Source of the DNA: an uncultured Clostridia bacterium
GTDB lineage: Bacteria; Bacillota; Clostridia; Oscillospirales; Acutalibacteraceae
Assembly: GCA_947631945.1 (NCBI GenBank)
Contig: CANRNI010000019.1
Span: forward strand, 1 to 45,517
Length of the DNA: 45,517 bases
Direction of reading: 5' to 3'
Shown: positions 9,082 through 17,340 of the stretch, piece by piece
Numbering within the stretch: the first letter of the stretch is position 1
Layout of the letters: each line of letters starts with the position of its first letter
Made by a program: the position numbers and the translations under genes
Notes under the pieces: generated by a model
The model's input: only the letters and a program-made list of their open reading frames with translations
The model's database searches: none
Told to the model about the DNA's origin: nothing

Positions 9082-9509
9082 TTTTTTGCTTCTTCAACCT
9101 TATCTTCAAGGGTGGTGTTAAACCCGTTAAAATTCTGAACGAACGCCGCAAAATCTTGATATTCTGCGGGATTATCAACCATTGCTTGAAGCAGGGATTC
9201 GGGCGAGGTTACTTCGTAGCTGTCCTGAAGCTCCTTGTCGTAAAGGTTAGGCTCTACAATACACGCACAAAGCATTTTGGCAAGGTATTTGGAAGTGTTC
9301 AGCTTTGGCTTGAACATATTCGGCTTTCCCTTGACAGGAACGTCAATCATGCATTCGTCCCGAATAGATTCATTTTCCTTTGTCGAAAGCGGTTTAATCG
9401 TCCAGAGCAGCGGATTTCCGTCTTCGTCCGTCAGCGACTTAGTAGCCGCATAAGTCGTGTTCATTCTCTGGATTTTGTTCACTTTCATAAATCTTGTAAA
9501 CTGTGACAT
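9078..9509 (-). CDS. xkdN: XkdN-like tail assembly chaperone (G-type)
   Basis: A 143-residue protein between the tail tube gene and the tape measure gene, the normal place for the tail chaperone. The phrases DEDGNPLLWTIKPLSTKE and PKLNTSKYLAKMLCACIVEP are characteristic of the XkdN family. Start ATG follows AAAGGATGG. The last codons, GCA AAA AAC TAA, form a slippery site on top of the stop codon, so most ribosomes stop here and some continue in the -1 frame. The short product is the G-like partner; the long one is GT-like. Confidence 0.85.
   Translation of the reverse strand: MSQFTRFMKVNKIQRMNTTYAATKSLTDEDGNPLLWTIKPLSTKENESIRDECMIDVPVKGKPNMFKPKLNTSKYLAKMLCACIVEPNLYDKELQDSYEVTSPESLLQAMVDNPAEYQDFAAFVQNFNGFNTTLEDKVEEAKN
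9081..9087 (-). promoter_or_regulatory. -1 programmed frameshift site A AAA AAC
   Basis: The minus strand reads A AAA AAC immediately before the in-frame TAA of the XkdN-like gene. This is a perfect X XXY YYZ heptamer in the zero frame and one of the most efficient -1 slippery sites in bacteria. The -1 frame downstream is open for 60 codons and encodes a tail-chaperone-like domain. The sequence shows the site and the frame; the event itself is inferred. Confidence 0.8.
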
Positions 9510-9576
9510 GGTTTAATACCATCCTTTCTGTCTGTAAATTTGCCCCGGAAAGACGATCTGACCGGGGCAATAATTC

Positions 9577-10050
9577 TTATATCATACCGTCAAGCAAATT
9601 GAACGTTTCGGGCATCTTGAAGTCTTCAAAGGTGAAGTCCATATCTTCATCAAGATATTCGCCGTCAGCGTCAAATTTTGCGAGAATACCGCCGTCAATG
9701 TTGCACCCCAGGAACACAATGGTCTGTCTTCCGGCAGCTGATGTGGGATCTTCGTTCGTCACCTGGATTTCAAAATACACATCTTCGCCTGTGTCCTTGA
9801 AACGCTGCATCATTTCGCGGAAAATGGACGTGTTGTAATGGAACGTAGCCGATCCTGTGCCTTTCCAGCCCGTTGACTTATTGCCCACGCCCGTCCTTCC
9901 GAGAATGGGAACTTCCGTCTTTGTCCGCTCGAACTGTGCTTCAAAGTTTATCGCCTGCATAAAGTTATATCTGTTACCGTTGACGGTGATAAAACATTCT
10001 GCAAGTTTCGCCGATATAGCGTCCTTTGCTTTCATTGTGATGTTCGACAT
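9577..10050 (-). CDS. xkdM: Tail tube protein (XkdM-like)
   Basis: A 157-residue tail tube protein. Residues 15-75 (AECFITVNGNRYNFMQAINFE and TEVPILGRTGVGNKSTGWKG, separated by a short link) match the XkdM type, and the end (FTFEDFKMPETF) is also typical. It stacks in rings to form the inner tube within the sheath. It lies directly downstream of the sheath gene, as in PBSX. A small gap of about 66 bases separates it from the chaperone gene. Confidence 0.9.
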   Translation of the reverse strand: MSNITMKAKDAISAKLAECFITVNGNRYNFMQAINFEAQFERTKTEVPILGRTGVGNKSTGWKGTGSATFHYNTSIFREMMQRFKDTGEDVYFEIQVTNEDPTSAAGRQTIVFLGCNIDGGILAKFDADGEYLDEDMDFTFEDFKMPETFNLLDGMI

Positions 10051-10069
10051 ATCTTTTCACCCCTTCTTT

Positions 10070-11374
10070 TTACGCAATTGTAACGGTCATATAAAGTTTT
10101 GCCATTGCATTAACCACCGTTACAGCGTCCGAAACAACAACCGCCTTTTTGGTTTCGCCCTGTTCAACAACAACGTCAGTATCGGAAAAACCCTCAATCG
10201 CCCTAATGCTCTGAAGTTGTTCATGGTGCTGGACAATGTCCGACCAAAGGGAAATTCTCCCCGCTTCGTCATTCGGAACTACACCGAGATACTTTGTGTT
10301 GAACAAAACAGCAATGTCGTTCGCAATCTGGTCAATAACTCTGATAGTCTGGTTATCCTGGAACACCGCGCCCTTTGTATCACTAAGGGTGACAAGAGAG
10401 TTAATGTCCATAAGAACGCGAACATCATCACCAACCTGGTGAAGCGTAAATTCGCCGCTTGCAATAGCCTTTTCAAGCTGCGACTGTGTATAGTCGACAG
10501 CAACGGCATATTCGCCGTCATAACGCTTGTTCAGCGCGGATTTATTGACCGCTGTGCCCGCAATAACGCCCGTAACCCAATAAACCAGATCGGCTTCGGT
10601 GTCGCCGTCTGTAACCTTGTTTTTGACGTTTACAACACCTTCATAATCCGCTGCTTTATTGTACACTACCAGCTGGAATTTCTTGCCCATATCGTCACGA
10701 AGACGCTTGCAGAAATTGACATACAATCCCTTAATCGTGTCTTCGGTTGAAACGCACCCCAGCGCATTAAAACTGTACTTCTCGATTTTGTCAAGAAACG
10801 CCTGATGTGCTTCGCCGTTGACTTCGCCGTTTGTGCCTTCGGTCAGGGGAACTCCCGCCGTCACTTCAAGACTTGCATCGGTTTTGAAATCTACAAAGTC
10901 ATTCGCAATCAGACCCGCTGCGGTTTCAACCGTCTGCGTGTCGACAACAGATGCGTCAAGAAGGGTGCTGACATCATACAAAGATTCGTTATCAACGTTT
11001 TTCTGAATAACGATCGTGATGTTGTTTCCTCTTGTACCGGGGTATTTTGCGGTTGCATAGTTATTCGCCGCCTTTTGCCCGTTTCCGTTAAGTCTGTAAG
11101 CATAAAGGGTGTTGATGTTCATAAACAAGTCACGAAGCCCCTTCAACTTGTCGCTGTCGTAAGAATAACCGAAAATTTTCCGACTGAATTTCTGAAAATC
11201 ACCGCTTGTAACTTCAAAAATTTCGTCAGTTTTTCCCCAATCGGCGGTTAAACCGATCGCCGCATACCCTCTATCGGAAAGTGTCGCCGATGCAGATGCA
11301 AGCGAAACAAAGTTAATATATGCGCCGGGAAGAAGTTTGTTTTGTACTGTAAAAGTGCCGCCGCCCAAAGCCAT
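10070..11374 (-). CDS. xkdK: Contractile tail sheath protein (XkdK-like)
   Basis: A 434-residue sheath protein. The opening GGGTFTVQNKLLPGAYINFV followed by DRGYAAIGLTADWG is diagnostic for the XkdK family. The C-terminal region (GRISLWSDIVQHHEQLQ and FSDTDVVVEQGETK) contains the conserved sheath-interaction strands. It makes this a contractile-tailed phage. It is followed by the tube gene and preceded by a small conserved gene with a 2-base gap. Length is normal for the family. Confidence 0.93.
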   Translation of the reverse strand: MALGGGTFTVQNKLLPGAYINFVSLASASATLSDRGYAAIGLTADWGKTDEIFEVTSGDFQKFSRKIFGYSYDSDKLKGLRDLFMNINTLYAYRLNGNGQKAANNYATAKYPGTRGNNITIVIQKNVDNESLYDVSTLLDASVVDTQTVETAAGLIANDFVDFKTDASLEVTAGVPLTEGTNGEVNGEAHQAFLDKIEKYSFNALGCVSTEDTIKGLYVNFCKRLRDDMGKKFQLVVYNKAADYEGVVNVKNKVTDGDTEADLVYWVTGVIAGTAVNKSALNKRYDGEYAVAVDYTQSQLEKAIASGEFTLHQVGDDVRVLMDINSLVTLSDTKGAVFQDNQTIRVIDQIANDIAVLFNTKYLGVVPNDEAGRISLWSDIVQHHEQLQSIRAIEGFSDTDVVVEQGETKKAVVVSDAVTVVNAMAKLYMTVTIA

Positions 11375-11376
11375 TG

Positions 11377-11589
11377 TTATTTCACCGATCCTTTCATAAA
11401 TTTTGCAAGTGCTTCGTTTACTTCGTCAAGCGTGTATGCCTTATCCGTCAGAATAACACCAAGTACATCTTTTCGGTTTGCATATCGCGCCGAAGCGAGG
11501 ATTTGCGCTTTTGTGAACGTTGCAGGGGTGTCCTGTTTCGCGACAGCTTCTGTCTTATCCTGCTTCATTTCCGCGCCTTTAACGGGCAT
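11377..11589 (-). CDS. Small conserved tail-region protein of unknown function
   Basis: A 70-residue protein just before the sheath gene. A Lys-rich lead is followed by FTKAQILASARYANRKDVLG and a helix TLDEVNEALAKFMKG. Short proteins of this look often occur in this position in clostridial phages. No known catalytic motif is present. A role in sheath or connector assembly is only suggested by position. ATG start; the ribosome site overlaps the end of the upstream gene. Confidence 0.7.
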   Translation of the reverse strand: MPVKGAEMKQDKTEAVAKQDTPATFTKAQILASARYANRKDVLGVILTDKAYTLDEVNEALAKFMKGSVK

Positions 11590-11595
11590 TTTTCA

Positions 11596-12027
11596 TCACT
11601 CCTTTACGTTGGTTGTCCGTTGGATATTATCCATTAACGGTTCTTCTTCATCTTCCTTTTTGATTACAAACATATCGTAATTTACGAAAAACGAAAGAAC
11701 GCCGTCAATTATTTCACTATGCATTTCCGTCCCCCTTATCAAATCACCGTCCACGGTGATATACTCCAGACAGTCAGTCAGCCGCTCGACAACGTCAAAG
11801 CATTCTGCATTTGCTGTCGTTTGGGATTTCGGAAAATAATGTATGCAAAACAGATTTGTCTTGTAATAGCGTTTTCCAAAAAACTGTGATGTTGTCGGGG
11901 AAATAAGCACCACCGAAAAACAAGGTTTTTTCAAGCCCTGTCTGATTTCTTCGGTATAAATTTCATACCCGCTGTCAAATTTTTGAAATAACGCTTCGCA
12001 TATACCGTCAACAATTTTATTTATCAT
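11596..12027 (-). CDS. Tail completion/terminator-like protein (DUF6838-like)
   Basis: A 143-residue protein. I chose ATG 12027 (MINKIVDGICEALFQKF) because TTGGAGA lies 7-12 bases upstream; a longer reading would only copy the other frame of the neighbour gene. The protein has helices followed by IYTEEIRQGLKKPCFSVVL and CFDVVERLTDCLEYI, as in the small tail terminator-like proteins found after HK97 gp10-like proteins. It likely caps the tail tube and joins it to the head. It overlaps its upstream neighbour by 11 bases. Confidence 0.65.
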   Translation of the reverse strand: MINKIVDGICEALFQKFDSGYEIYTEEIRQGLKKPCFSVVLISPTTSQFFGKRYYKTNLFCIHYFPKSQTTANAECFDVVERLTDCLEYITVDGDLIRGTEMHSEIIDGVLSFFVNYDMFVIKKEDEEEPLMDNIQRTTNVKE

Positions 12028-12493
12028 TGAAAATCTTCTCCAATTTCTTTTGCAGCTTTTTTTCAAGGATTTTGGGCGCGGCTTCACGAATTTCCTGTTC
12101 GGAAATGGTAAGCATAAACCGCCCTTCCACCCAACCGCCGCTTCTGGTTCTATGCCCGAACTCGACATATGGAGCATATTCAACGGGGTTTATAATCTCA
12201 ATGGTATATGCACCGCCGTTGCGGACTATATTCAAAGATTTCACATAAGCACTCACATCTTGTTGTTTTTCAGCCGTCCACCCGCGCCGAAGCGTCCCGC
12301 CCACCTTGCCGTTGTCATATACTCCGACAGGCGTTCTTTTGATGACTTTTGTCAATAGTCTTGCCGCGAGTTCCTTTGCACACGCTTCAATAAACTTTTG
12401 AACTTTATCTTCAGACAGTTCACTTTCGACTTTTTCAATAAACTTTTTGAGTTCCGAAAAATCGACTTTTCCACCTCTTGCCACTATGCCCAC
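12017..12493 (-). CDS. HK97 gp10-like tail completion protein
   Basis: A 158-residue protein. Residues 15-55 form a long helix (ELKKFIEKVESELSEDKVQK), followed by the typical TPVGVYDNGKVGGTLRRGW of the gp10 family and, later, PVEYAPYVEFGHRTRSG. These are the family's signature phrases: an N-terminal helix, TPV..G.LR..W, and YA.YVE.G. It works at the head-tail joint. Overlaps with genes on both sides support a tight operon. Confidence 0.88.
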   Translation of the reverse strand: MGIVARGGKVDFSELKKFIEKVESELSEDKVQKFIEACAKELAARLLTKVIKRTPVGVYDNGKVGGTLRRGWTAEKQQDVSAYVKSLNIVRNGGAYTIEIINPVEYAPYVEFGHRTRSGGWVEGRFMLTISEQEIREAAPKILEKKLQKKLEKIFNDK

Positions 12494-12864
12494 TCCCTGA
12501 AGTAATCAAGCACAATTTCTTGATGCGTGTAATATAGGGCGGGTTTTCCGCTCTGTTGGTATTCGGTTGTTACGCCGTTTTGAGTTACAATTATTTTAGC
12601 ACCCGAAGCAATTTCCACATCAGGTGATAAAAATAATGTAATACGCTGATTTACCGCCGAAGCACCGTTTTCTGTCGCGGAATTGCTGTCAATCGCCTTG
12701 AAAGACAGCCTGCAAGGGACATCTTCCAAAACGATAACTTCTTCAAACCCCGTGGATTTGTTTTCCCGAATAACCTTTTGATGTTCGACAACCTTGCAAG
12801 TCCCGTCATACAGTAATTCAAGTGCCTTTCGAGCCCTTTTCACCACTTTATCTTTCGATAACAT
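12484..12864 (-). CDS. Head closure / head-tail adaptor protein
   Basis: A 126-residue beta-rich protein. The segments YDGTCKVVEHQKVI, VPCRLSFKAI and ITLFLSPDVEIASGAKIIV are like those of gp16-type head closure proteins of SPP1/PBSX relatives (YqbH type). It lies between the gp15-type connector and the gp10-like protein, the usual order. ATG start after AAGGTGA. It overlaps the genes on both sides. Confidence 0.7.
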   Translation of the reverse strand: MLSKDKVVKRARKALELLYDGTCKVVEHQKVIRENKSTGFEEVIVLEDVPCRLSFKAIDSNSATENGASAVNQRITLFLSPDVEIASGAKIIVTQNGVTTEYQQSGKPALYYTHQEIVLDYFREWA

Positions 12865-13283
12865 ACAAAGTCACCTTCGCCTTCGGTCATCAGGTAGTTT
12901 ACAAATACCGTGAACTTTTCATTGTCAGAAGCACCGTCCGCAAACTGAATTGTGGTGTCGCCTTCGTGAATTTGTGTAATCGCCGCATTCAAATCGAGGT
13001 TTTCCAGATCCAGATTTCCCGTTTGTTTCAGGGCAAACAAGAGTTCGCCGCATACCCTGTCGACAGCGATATAAAAAAGCCCGTCCGGAACAGTCGGTGT
13101 GTTGCAGATGTTCTTCAAGTGCTGATGAACTTTTTGAATACAGAACGCAATTGTCCAGACGTTTTCGCTTGTCGCGGTATACCCGAAACTTTCAAGGCGT
13201 TTCAGCACCGCTTCAACGAATTTTTCAGAACTTTTTATCTGCATATCCTGTATAATATTCAGGATTTCGGCGACAAGTTCCAT
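12840..13283 (-). CDS. Head-tail connector protein (gp15-like)
   Basis: A 147-residue mostly helical protein. ATG 13283 (MELVAEILNI) is chosen because AGAGGTG sits about 9 bases upstream; a GTG four codons earlier overlaps that site. The middle (VPDGLFYIAVDRVCGELLF) and the end (FTVFVNYLMTEGEGDFVCYR) fit the small connector proteins that sit below the portal in YqbG/gp15-type systems. It lies between capsid and head closure genes. Confidence 0.7.
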   Translation of the reverse strand: MELVAEILNIIQDMQIKSSEKFVEAVLKRLESFGYTATSENVWTIAFCIQKVHQHLKNICNTPTVPDGLFYIAVDRVCGELLFALKQTGNLDLENLDLNAAITQIHEGDTTIQFADGASDNEKFTVFVNYLMTEGEGDFVCYRKIKW

Positions 13284-13306
13284 AATGCAACACACCTCTT
13301 TTCAAA

Positions 13307-14503
13307 TTAGCCTCTGGAAACGATTTTGCACAATGCAATTGCCTTGTGGGGGATCGCTTTCTTTTCGTCATTGATAATGTTCCAATTTTCGCCGTTTGCA
13401 AGGTCAGCGTTGGAAGCCGATGCGGTAATGCTTGACGGTTTTTCAAAACTGATACCGTCCACGCCGCAAATATAACGGTCACGCACAAAAAGCGTGTCCT
13501 GACCGCCGTTTGTCTTGGGATCGCGGGACATCTCATAAGGTACGCTGTCACCAATATCATTAAGGATTATAGAGCCGTTACCCAGAACATAGCTGGTGTA
13601 TTTCTCACCCGCGACAACATAACTGTCAGTCGCCACGCCGTCAGGGTAGAAGTCGCCTTTCCTAACATCTTCAAGGTTTATTTCATTCGCCGCGCTTGCA
13701 CCGCTTTCAACGACTTTCAGTGCGCCTTCATCACCTTCAGCAGCCGTATAAAAGCCGCTCAAAGTAGGCATATTATCGTCAATCAGAACGGTTCTGCCGT
13801 TCCAGGTTGCAAGCGACAGTTCGCGCTGAATACCGTCCGCATCGGTCTGCGTCATAAACTTCAGCAGTTTAAGGTTTTCAAGGTGAGTAGCAACTTCACT
13901 GTGCATAATCACCAGCTTGAAAATGTTCTTATTGTCGCCGCACGCCTGCTGAATAGCCTTATTTAAGGAAGCCGCGCCGACAAACGCATTTTCGCCGTTC
14001 AGACCGCTGATGTCATAGACGTGTTTTGCAAGGAATTCCTTTGCGCCCTTTGCCGCCGCCGTAGAACCGCTGGTTTTCATGGAAAATACGCCGTCAAGCA
14101 TTGCCAGAAGCATTGCCTGTTTTACTTCCATTTTGTAATCGGCAATCTGCGCGGCTACATTGTCCATAAAATTCACGCCGGCGGTGATGTTCTTTGAAAA
14201 ACTGAGCTCCGTCCAGCTGTCCATTCTCGAAGCCACAACAAAACCCTGTTCATAAGTGCTTGTACTTGTAGACTGAATGTCAGTCGCGCCGTTGTTGTTC
14301 TGACTTGTTTCACCGCTTATGCGCCCGAAGTAGGGAATTCGGGCATACAGCGAACCCGTCTGTGTGGATAATGCCGCTTTTGCCTGCTCATTCGTACCGA
14401 CCGCGCCGCTTTTGGCAAGCTCGTTCTTTGTTACGTTCGGAATACGCTTTACATACGCGCCGAACGCCATTGCATTAAAAGATTTGCTGTCAAACTTAGG
14501 CAT
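13307..14503 (-). CDS. Major capsid protein
   Basis: A 398-residue protein right after the scaffold gene. The N-terminal region (FNAMAFGAYVKRIPNVTKNE) is followed by a beta-rich core with QGFVVASRMDSWTELSFSKN and NFMDNVAAQIADYK. The large spine helix region AAAKGAKEFL and the C-terminal TLFVRDRYICGVDGISFEKP are typical of capsid proteins of this phage group, with an HK97 fold expected. No cleavage protease is encoded next to it; assembly is probably scaffold-driven without proteolysis. Confidence 0.85.
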   Translation of the reverse strand: MPKFDSKSFNAMAFGAYVKRIPNVTKNELAKSGAVGTNEQAKAALSTQTGSLYARIPYFGRISGETSQNNNGATDIQSTSTSTYEQGFVVASRMDSWTELSFSKNITAGVNFMDNVAAQIADYKMEVKQAMLLAMLDGVFSMKTSGSTAAAKGAKEFLAKHVYDISGLNGENAFVGAASLNKAIQQACGDNKNIFKLVIMHSEVATHLENLKLLKFMTQTDADGIQRELSLATWNGRTVLIDDNMPTLSGFYTAAEGDEGALKVVESGASAANEINLEDVRKGDFYPDGVATDSYVVAGEKYTSYVLGNGSIILNDIGDSVPYEMSRDPKTNGGQDTLFVRDRYICGVDGISFEKPSSITASASNADLANGENWNIINDEKKAIPHKAIALCKIVSRG

Positions 14504-14524
14504 TAAAAATCACTTTTCCTTTCG

Positions 14525-15130
14525 TCATTCGATTTTTGCATCGGGGTGTTCCACCAGATAAGCGGCAAGTTCGGAATAAGTCATTTTTGATGTGTCAACC
14601 GACTTGTCCCCGTCCTCATTACCGCCTTCACCGGGTTCAGCACCCTTCATCTTCTTTTTGGATTCCTTTGCTTCAAACAGGTAATCATCCGACTTTTGCA
14701 AAGCGGAAATCTGCTCTGCAAGCCCTTTAACAGTTCCGTCGTCAGCAAGTTCAGCTTTGTCAAGGTCTTTCAAAAGAGCCTTAACCGCCGTTGTGTTCTT
14801 TGCTTTTGCGTTCATTAGTGCAGTTTCGACCGCCGAATCAATCTTCAGCCGCTTGATTTCAGCCGCATGGGCTTCGTCTTTGGTCTTGTTTTCGGTCTGA
14901 AGATCTGCGATCTGCTTTTTCAGCGTTTCCACATCACCCGTGGAATTTTTCAGCGTTTCAAGCTGTTTGTCACGCACCGAAACTGCCGTTTCAAGGGCTT
15001 TCTTTTCGTTGTTGACTTCGTTAAACCGCTCTTTCGGAATAAAGCCTTTGAGTTCTTCGAGCGATGCGGCTTCACATTTTTTCGCGGTTTCCTCGTCAAT
15101 ACCCAATTTCACAAATTCGTCCTTTTTCAT
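14525..15130 (-). CDS. Scaffolding protein (GP20-like)
   Basis: A 201-residue acidic, Lys/Glu-rich, mostly coiled-coil protein before the capsid gene. Start ATG 15130 (MKKDEFVKLGIDEETAKKC) follows AAAGGTGG; an in-frame earlier ATG overlaps that site. Residues 45-110 are a long coiled coil (TLKKQIADLQTENKTKDEA), and the charged C-terminus (EPGEGGNEDGDKS) is typical of the phage minor structural protein GP20 family. It guides capsid assembly and leaves the mature head. Confidence 0.85.
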   Translation of the reverse strand: MKKDEFVKLGIDEETAKKCEAASLEELKGFIPKERFNEVNNEKKALETAVSVRDKQLETLKNSTGDVETLKKQIADLQTENKTKDEAHAAEIKRLKIDSAVETALMNAKAKNTTAVKALLKDLDKAELADDGTVKGLAEQISALQKSDDYLFEAKESKKKMKGAEPGEGGNEDGDKSVDTSKMTYSELAAYLVEHPDAKIE

Positions 15131-15244
15131 GGTTTTTCCACCTTTCATAAACATTTGTTGCCCGGTTCAGTCCGGTGTTTTACGTCTTGTTCTTTACCGT
15201 CTGCAATACCAAAAAGACGGGTATGAAAAAAGCACCTTGATTTC

Positions 15245-15439
15245 TCAAAGTGCCTTAATCTCATCGGGGTTTACTCTGTGGTTACAAGCAATTTCGTCAT
15301 TTGCGATTTTTTCAGGTATACCGTTCGGAAACAAGCAACAATAATGTGTTTCCGTATTATCACCCACACGAATTACATCACTTTGCTGCATCGTGTCAAA
15401 TCGTTCGTTATAAAAATCGCAATTTTCGCACTGTTTCAT
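15245..15439 (-). CDS. Small Cys-rich protein of unknown function
   Basis: A 64-residue protein with CENC near the N-terminus, a CC pair in the middle (HYCCLFPNG) and one further Cys-His (ACNH). The spacing suggests a small zinc-binding fold. Its ATG overlaps the stop of the minor head gene (ATGA), so the two are coupled. No family is recognised. It is separated from the scaffold gene by about 110 bases that hold only the scaffold ribosome site. Confidence 0.65.
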   Translation of the reverse strand: MKQCENCDFYNERFDTMQQSDVIRVGDNTETHYCCLFPNGIPEKIANDEIACNHRVNPDEIKAL

Positions 15440-17340
15440 TCTTTAATCACCGCCTCAATCATTTCAACAATATATTTCGGAAGTTCTTCTTCGCCTATAT
15501 CGTACATTGCAAAACATTCGGCAAAAAATTCGTATGAATCTGTTGATGCGTACATTGATATTTTATAAATATCTTCATTTGCCTTTGCTTTTTTGAACGT
15601 GTCTCTTATAAGTTCACACTTTTTCCAAAACTCGTTATTAACATTGTTAGCATATGCGGGATTTGCTCGTACACCGTTTATCTGTCCGCAATGCTGATCT
15701 GCAATAACGTGTCCGAATTCATGTGTTATAGTGGACTGTATCTCTTTGCCCGAATATATTACATTATGACGGCTATACTTTAACCGTTCTTCTACTTTAT
15801 GTATGGCTTTTTCATATTCCTTGATGACCCTTTTATATTCGTGGATATTTTCCTTGACAACACTTTCATATAATTCACCACCCGTTCCGAGCTTGCTCTT
15901 AAAGCGTTCAAGCGTTTCTTGATATTTCTTCAATTCCCCTTGATATTTCTTCAATGCGGCTTGATTTGATGATATCCAATCCACTGTGGCGGTTTTTACC
16001 TCATTAACGGGATCATTCATAAATAAATAATTCACGTCTAATGTCTTATAACTTGCCTGCGCCAACCACTTTTTACTTTTTTTCGCGGTAATAGTATCTA
16101 GCTTTTTCAGAGAATAATTCTGATATAACCTTTCAAGCGTTCCTGTCATTTCGTTCACGGCATCAAGATTTGTAACGCCGTCCAGCGAAGCACTTTGTGC
16201 ATAAGATTCAAGACTTTTAACGCCTTCTTCAATGCTCTTTGCCGTTCCTGCTTTAATTGTACCACCTTTTTCACCCGGTGTCAAGTCGTTGTCCTGCCCG
16301 TTGACGGCTTTATTTTTCCAATCCTTGTATTTCGTGTTGTCGGGAACATAGTATGTTTTACCGTCTTCACCCCTTGCCGCTCTCATACCGCCGAAATTGT
16401 CTTCGAAATACGGCGCGGTGACAGAACGACAGTTCGGGTGGAACGGGGGAGCGGTCACGCCTGCTTCATAGTTTTTCAGCGACAAATGCTTTCCGTCCAT
16501 ATCCTGACAAATTGCAGAAGTGTGTGAATCGAGCGTTGCAATGATTTCATATTCTTCAACGTCCAATTCTTCAAATGCTTGCTGCTGACTGACAGAATGG
16601 AAATACGCCTGTTCGGTCATCACCAGCCTTGAAGCGGCATATTTCGCGTTTTTGAATTTGCCGCTTACAAACTGTTCCAGATGTTTCATAGCTTCAGTCG
16701 GAGCTTTGCCCTGAATAAGCGTCCAGGTCAGCTCCTGATGAAGCTGACCAATCATATTCTGTTTCTGATCCCATATACGATCGGAAAAATTCTTTCCGTC
16801 AGCCGCCCACGGTTTAACAATCAGCTTTTCAAGTTTCTTTTCGTCAATTTGCCCTATATCCCAGCCGATATTAAAGCCCCTCTGGACTTCAAAAATGCTG
16901 TGGTAGTAATCTTCGGTCAGAATATGCCTAGCCATTTTGTCAACCGCATCGAGCTGATTTCCGAACGCGACTTCCATTGCCTGCTGTGTCCTAAGCTGCA
17001 AGGCTTCAAGACGTGTGATGTGAAAACGCGCCGATGCATTTTCGAGTTGCTTTGCCCACCGTCCATCAATCGCGTTTTCGCCGCCGTGTCTGATGTATTG
17101 CTGAACGTCCCATTTCAATTCCGAAAGCTCTTTGGAAGTCAGCATTTTTTTCGCGTCCGTTAGTGTCACGCCGTTATTCAATGCAAAACGCGCATACCAC
17201 TTGTCAATTTCCCCTTGAATATCTTTTTGCGCCTGAATAAATGCAGTTTCAATCTGCGAGTAGGTTTTCTGCCCGTAGGAATGCGAGGCGTTTTCAAGCA
17301 CCGTGAACCTTTTCTTCCAATAGTCAGAATTTTTCATCAT
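15436..17340 (-). CDS. Minor head protein (SPP1 gp7-like) with C-terminal zinc metallopeptidase domain
   Basis: A 634-residue protein. Residues about 1-320 form the minor head domain, which ends in FHPNCRSVTAPYF, the closing motif of the SPP1 gp7/Mu F family. After a linker and coiled coil (about 430-520), residues 538-610 hold a zincin: HEFGH at 540-544 and, about 60 residues on, YEFFAECFA, whose Glu (about 608) fits the third metal ligand. The enzyme part could cut host or phage proteins after ejection or during maturation. The start overlaps the portal stop. Other phages carry toxin-like domains at this same C-terminal place. Confidence 0.85.
   Translation of the reverse strand: MMKNSDYWKKRFTVLENASHSYGQKTYSQIETAFIQAQKDIQGEIDKWYARFALNNGVTLTDAKKMLTSKELSELKWDVQQYIRHGGENAIDGRWAKQLENASARFHITRLEALQLRTQQAMEVAFGNQLDAVDKMARHILTEDYYHSIFEVQRGFNIGWDIGQIDEKKLEKLIVKPWAADGKNFSDRIWDQKQNMIGQLHQELTWTLIQGKAPTEAMKHLEQFVSGKFKNAKYAASRLVMTEQAYFHSVSQQQAFEELDVEEYEIIATLDSHTSAICQDMDGKHLSLKNYEAGVTAPPFHPNCRSVTAPYFEDNFGGMRAARGEDGKTYYVPDNTKYKDWKNKAVNGQDNDLTPGEKGGTIKAGTAKSIEEGVKSLESYAQSASLDGVTNLDAVNEMTGTLERLYQNYSLKKLDTITAKKSKKWLAQASYKTLDVNYLFMNDPVNEVKTATVDWISSNQAALKKYQGELKKYQETLERFKSKLGTGGELYESVVKENIHEYKRVIKEYEKAIHKVEERLKYSRHNVIYSGKEIQSTITHEFGHVIADQHCGQINGVRANPAYANNVNNEFWKKCELIRDTFKKAKANEDIYKISMYASTDSYEFFAECFAMYDIGEEELPKYIVEMIEAVIKE

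Noticed and set aside
9000-9506. Plus-strand frame of 168 codons opposite the tail chaperone
   Set aside because: Shadow of the XkdN-like gene and its frameshift extension.
9857-10750. Long plus-strand open frame (297 codons) opposite the tube and sheath genes
   Set aside because: It mirrors the minus-strand sheath and tube genes, has no family motif and no ribosome site. The same holds for the other plus-strand frames within 1-38 kb.
12028-12183. Longer N-terminus for the tail terminator-like protein
   Set aside because: These codons only repeat the gp10-like gene in another frame; ATG 12027 has a proper ribosome site.
15900-15970. Short tandem repeat (TTGATATTTCTTCAA-like)
   Set aside because: It encodes a repeated coiled-coil phrase in the minor head protein linker and needs no separate explanation.
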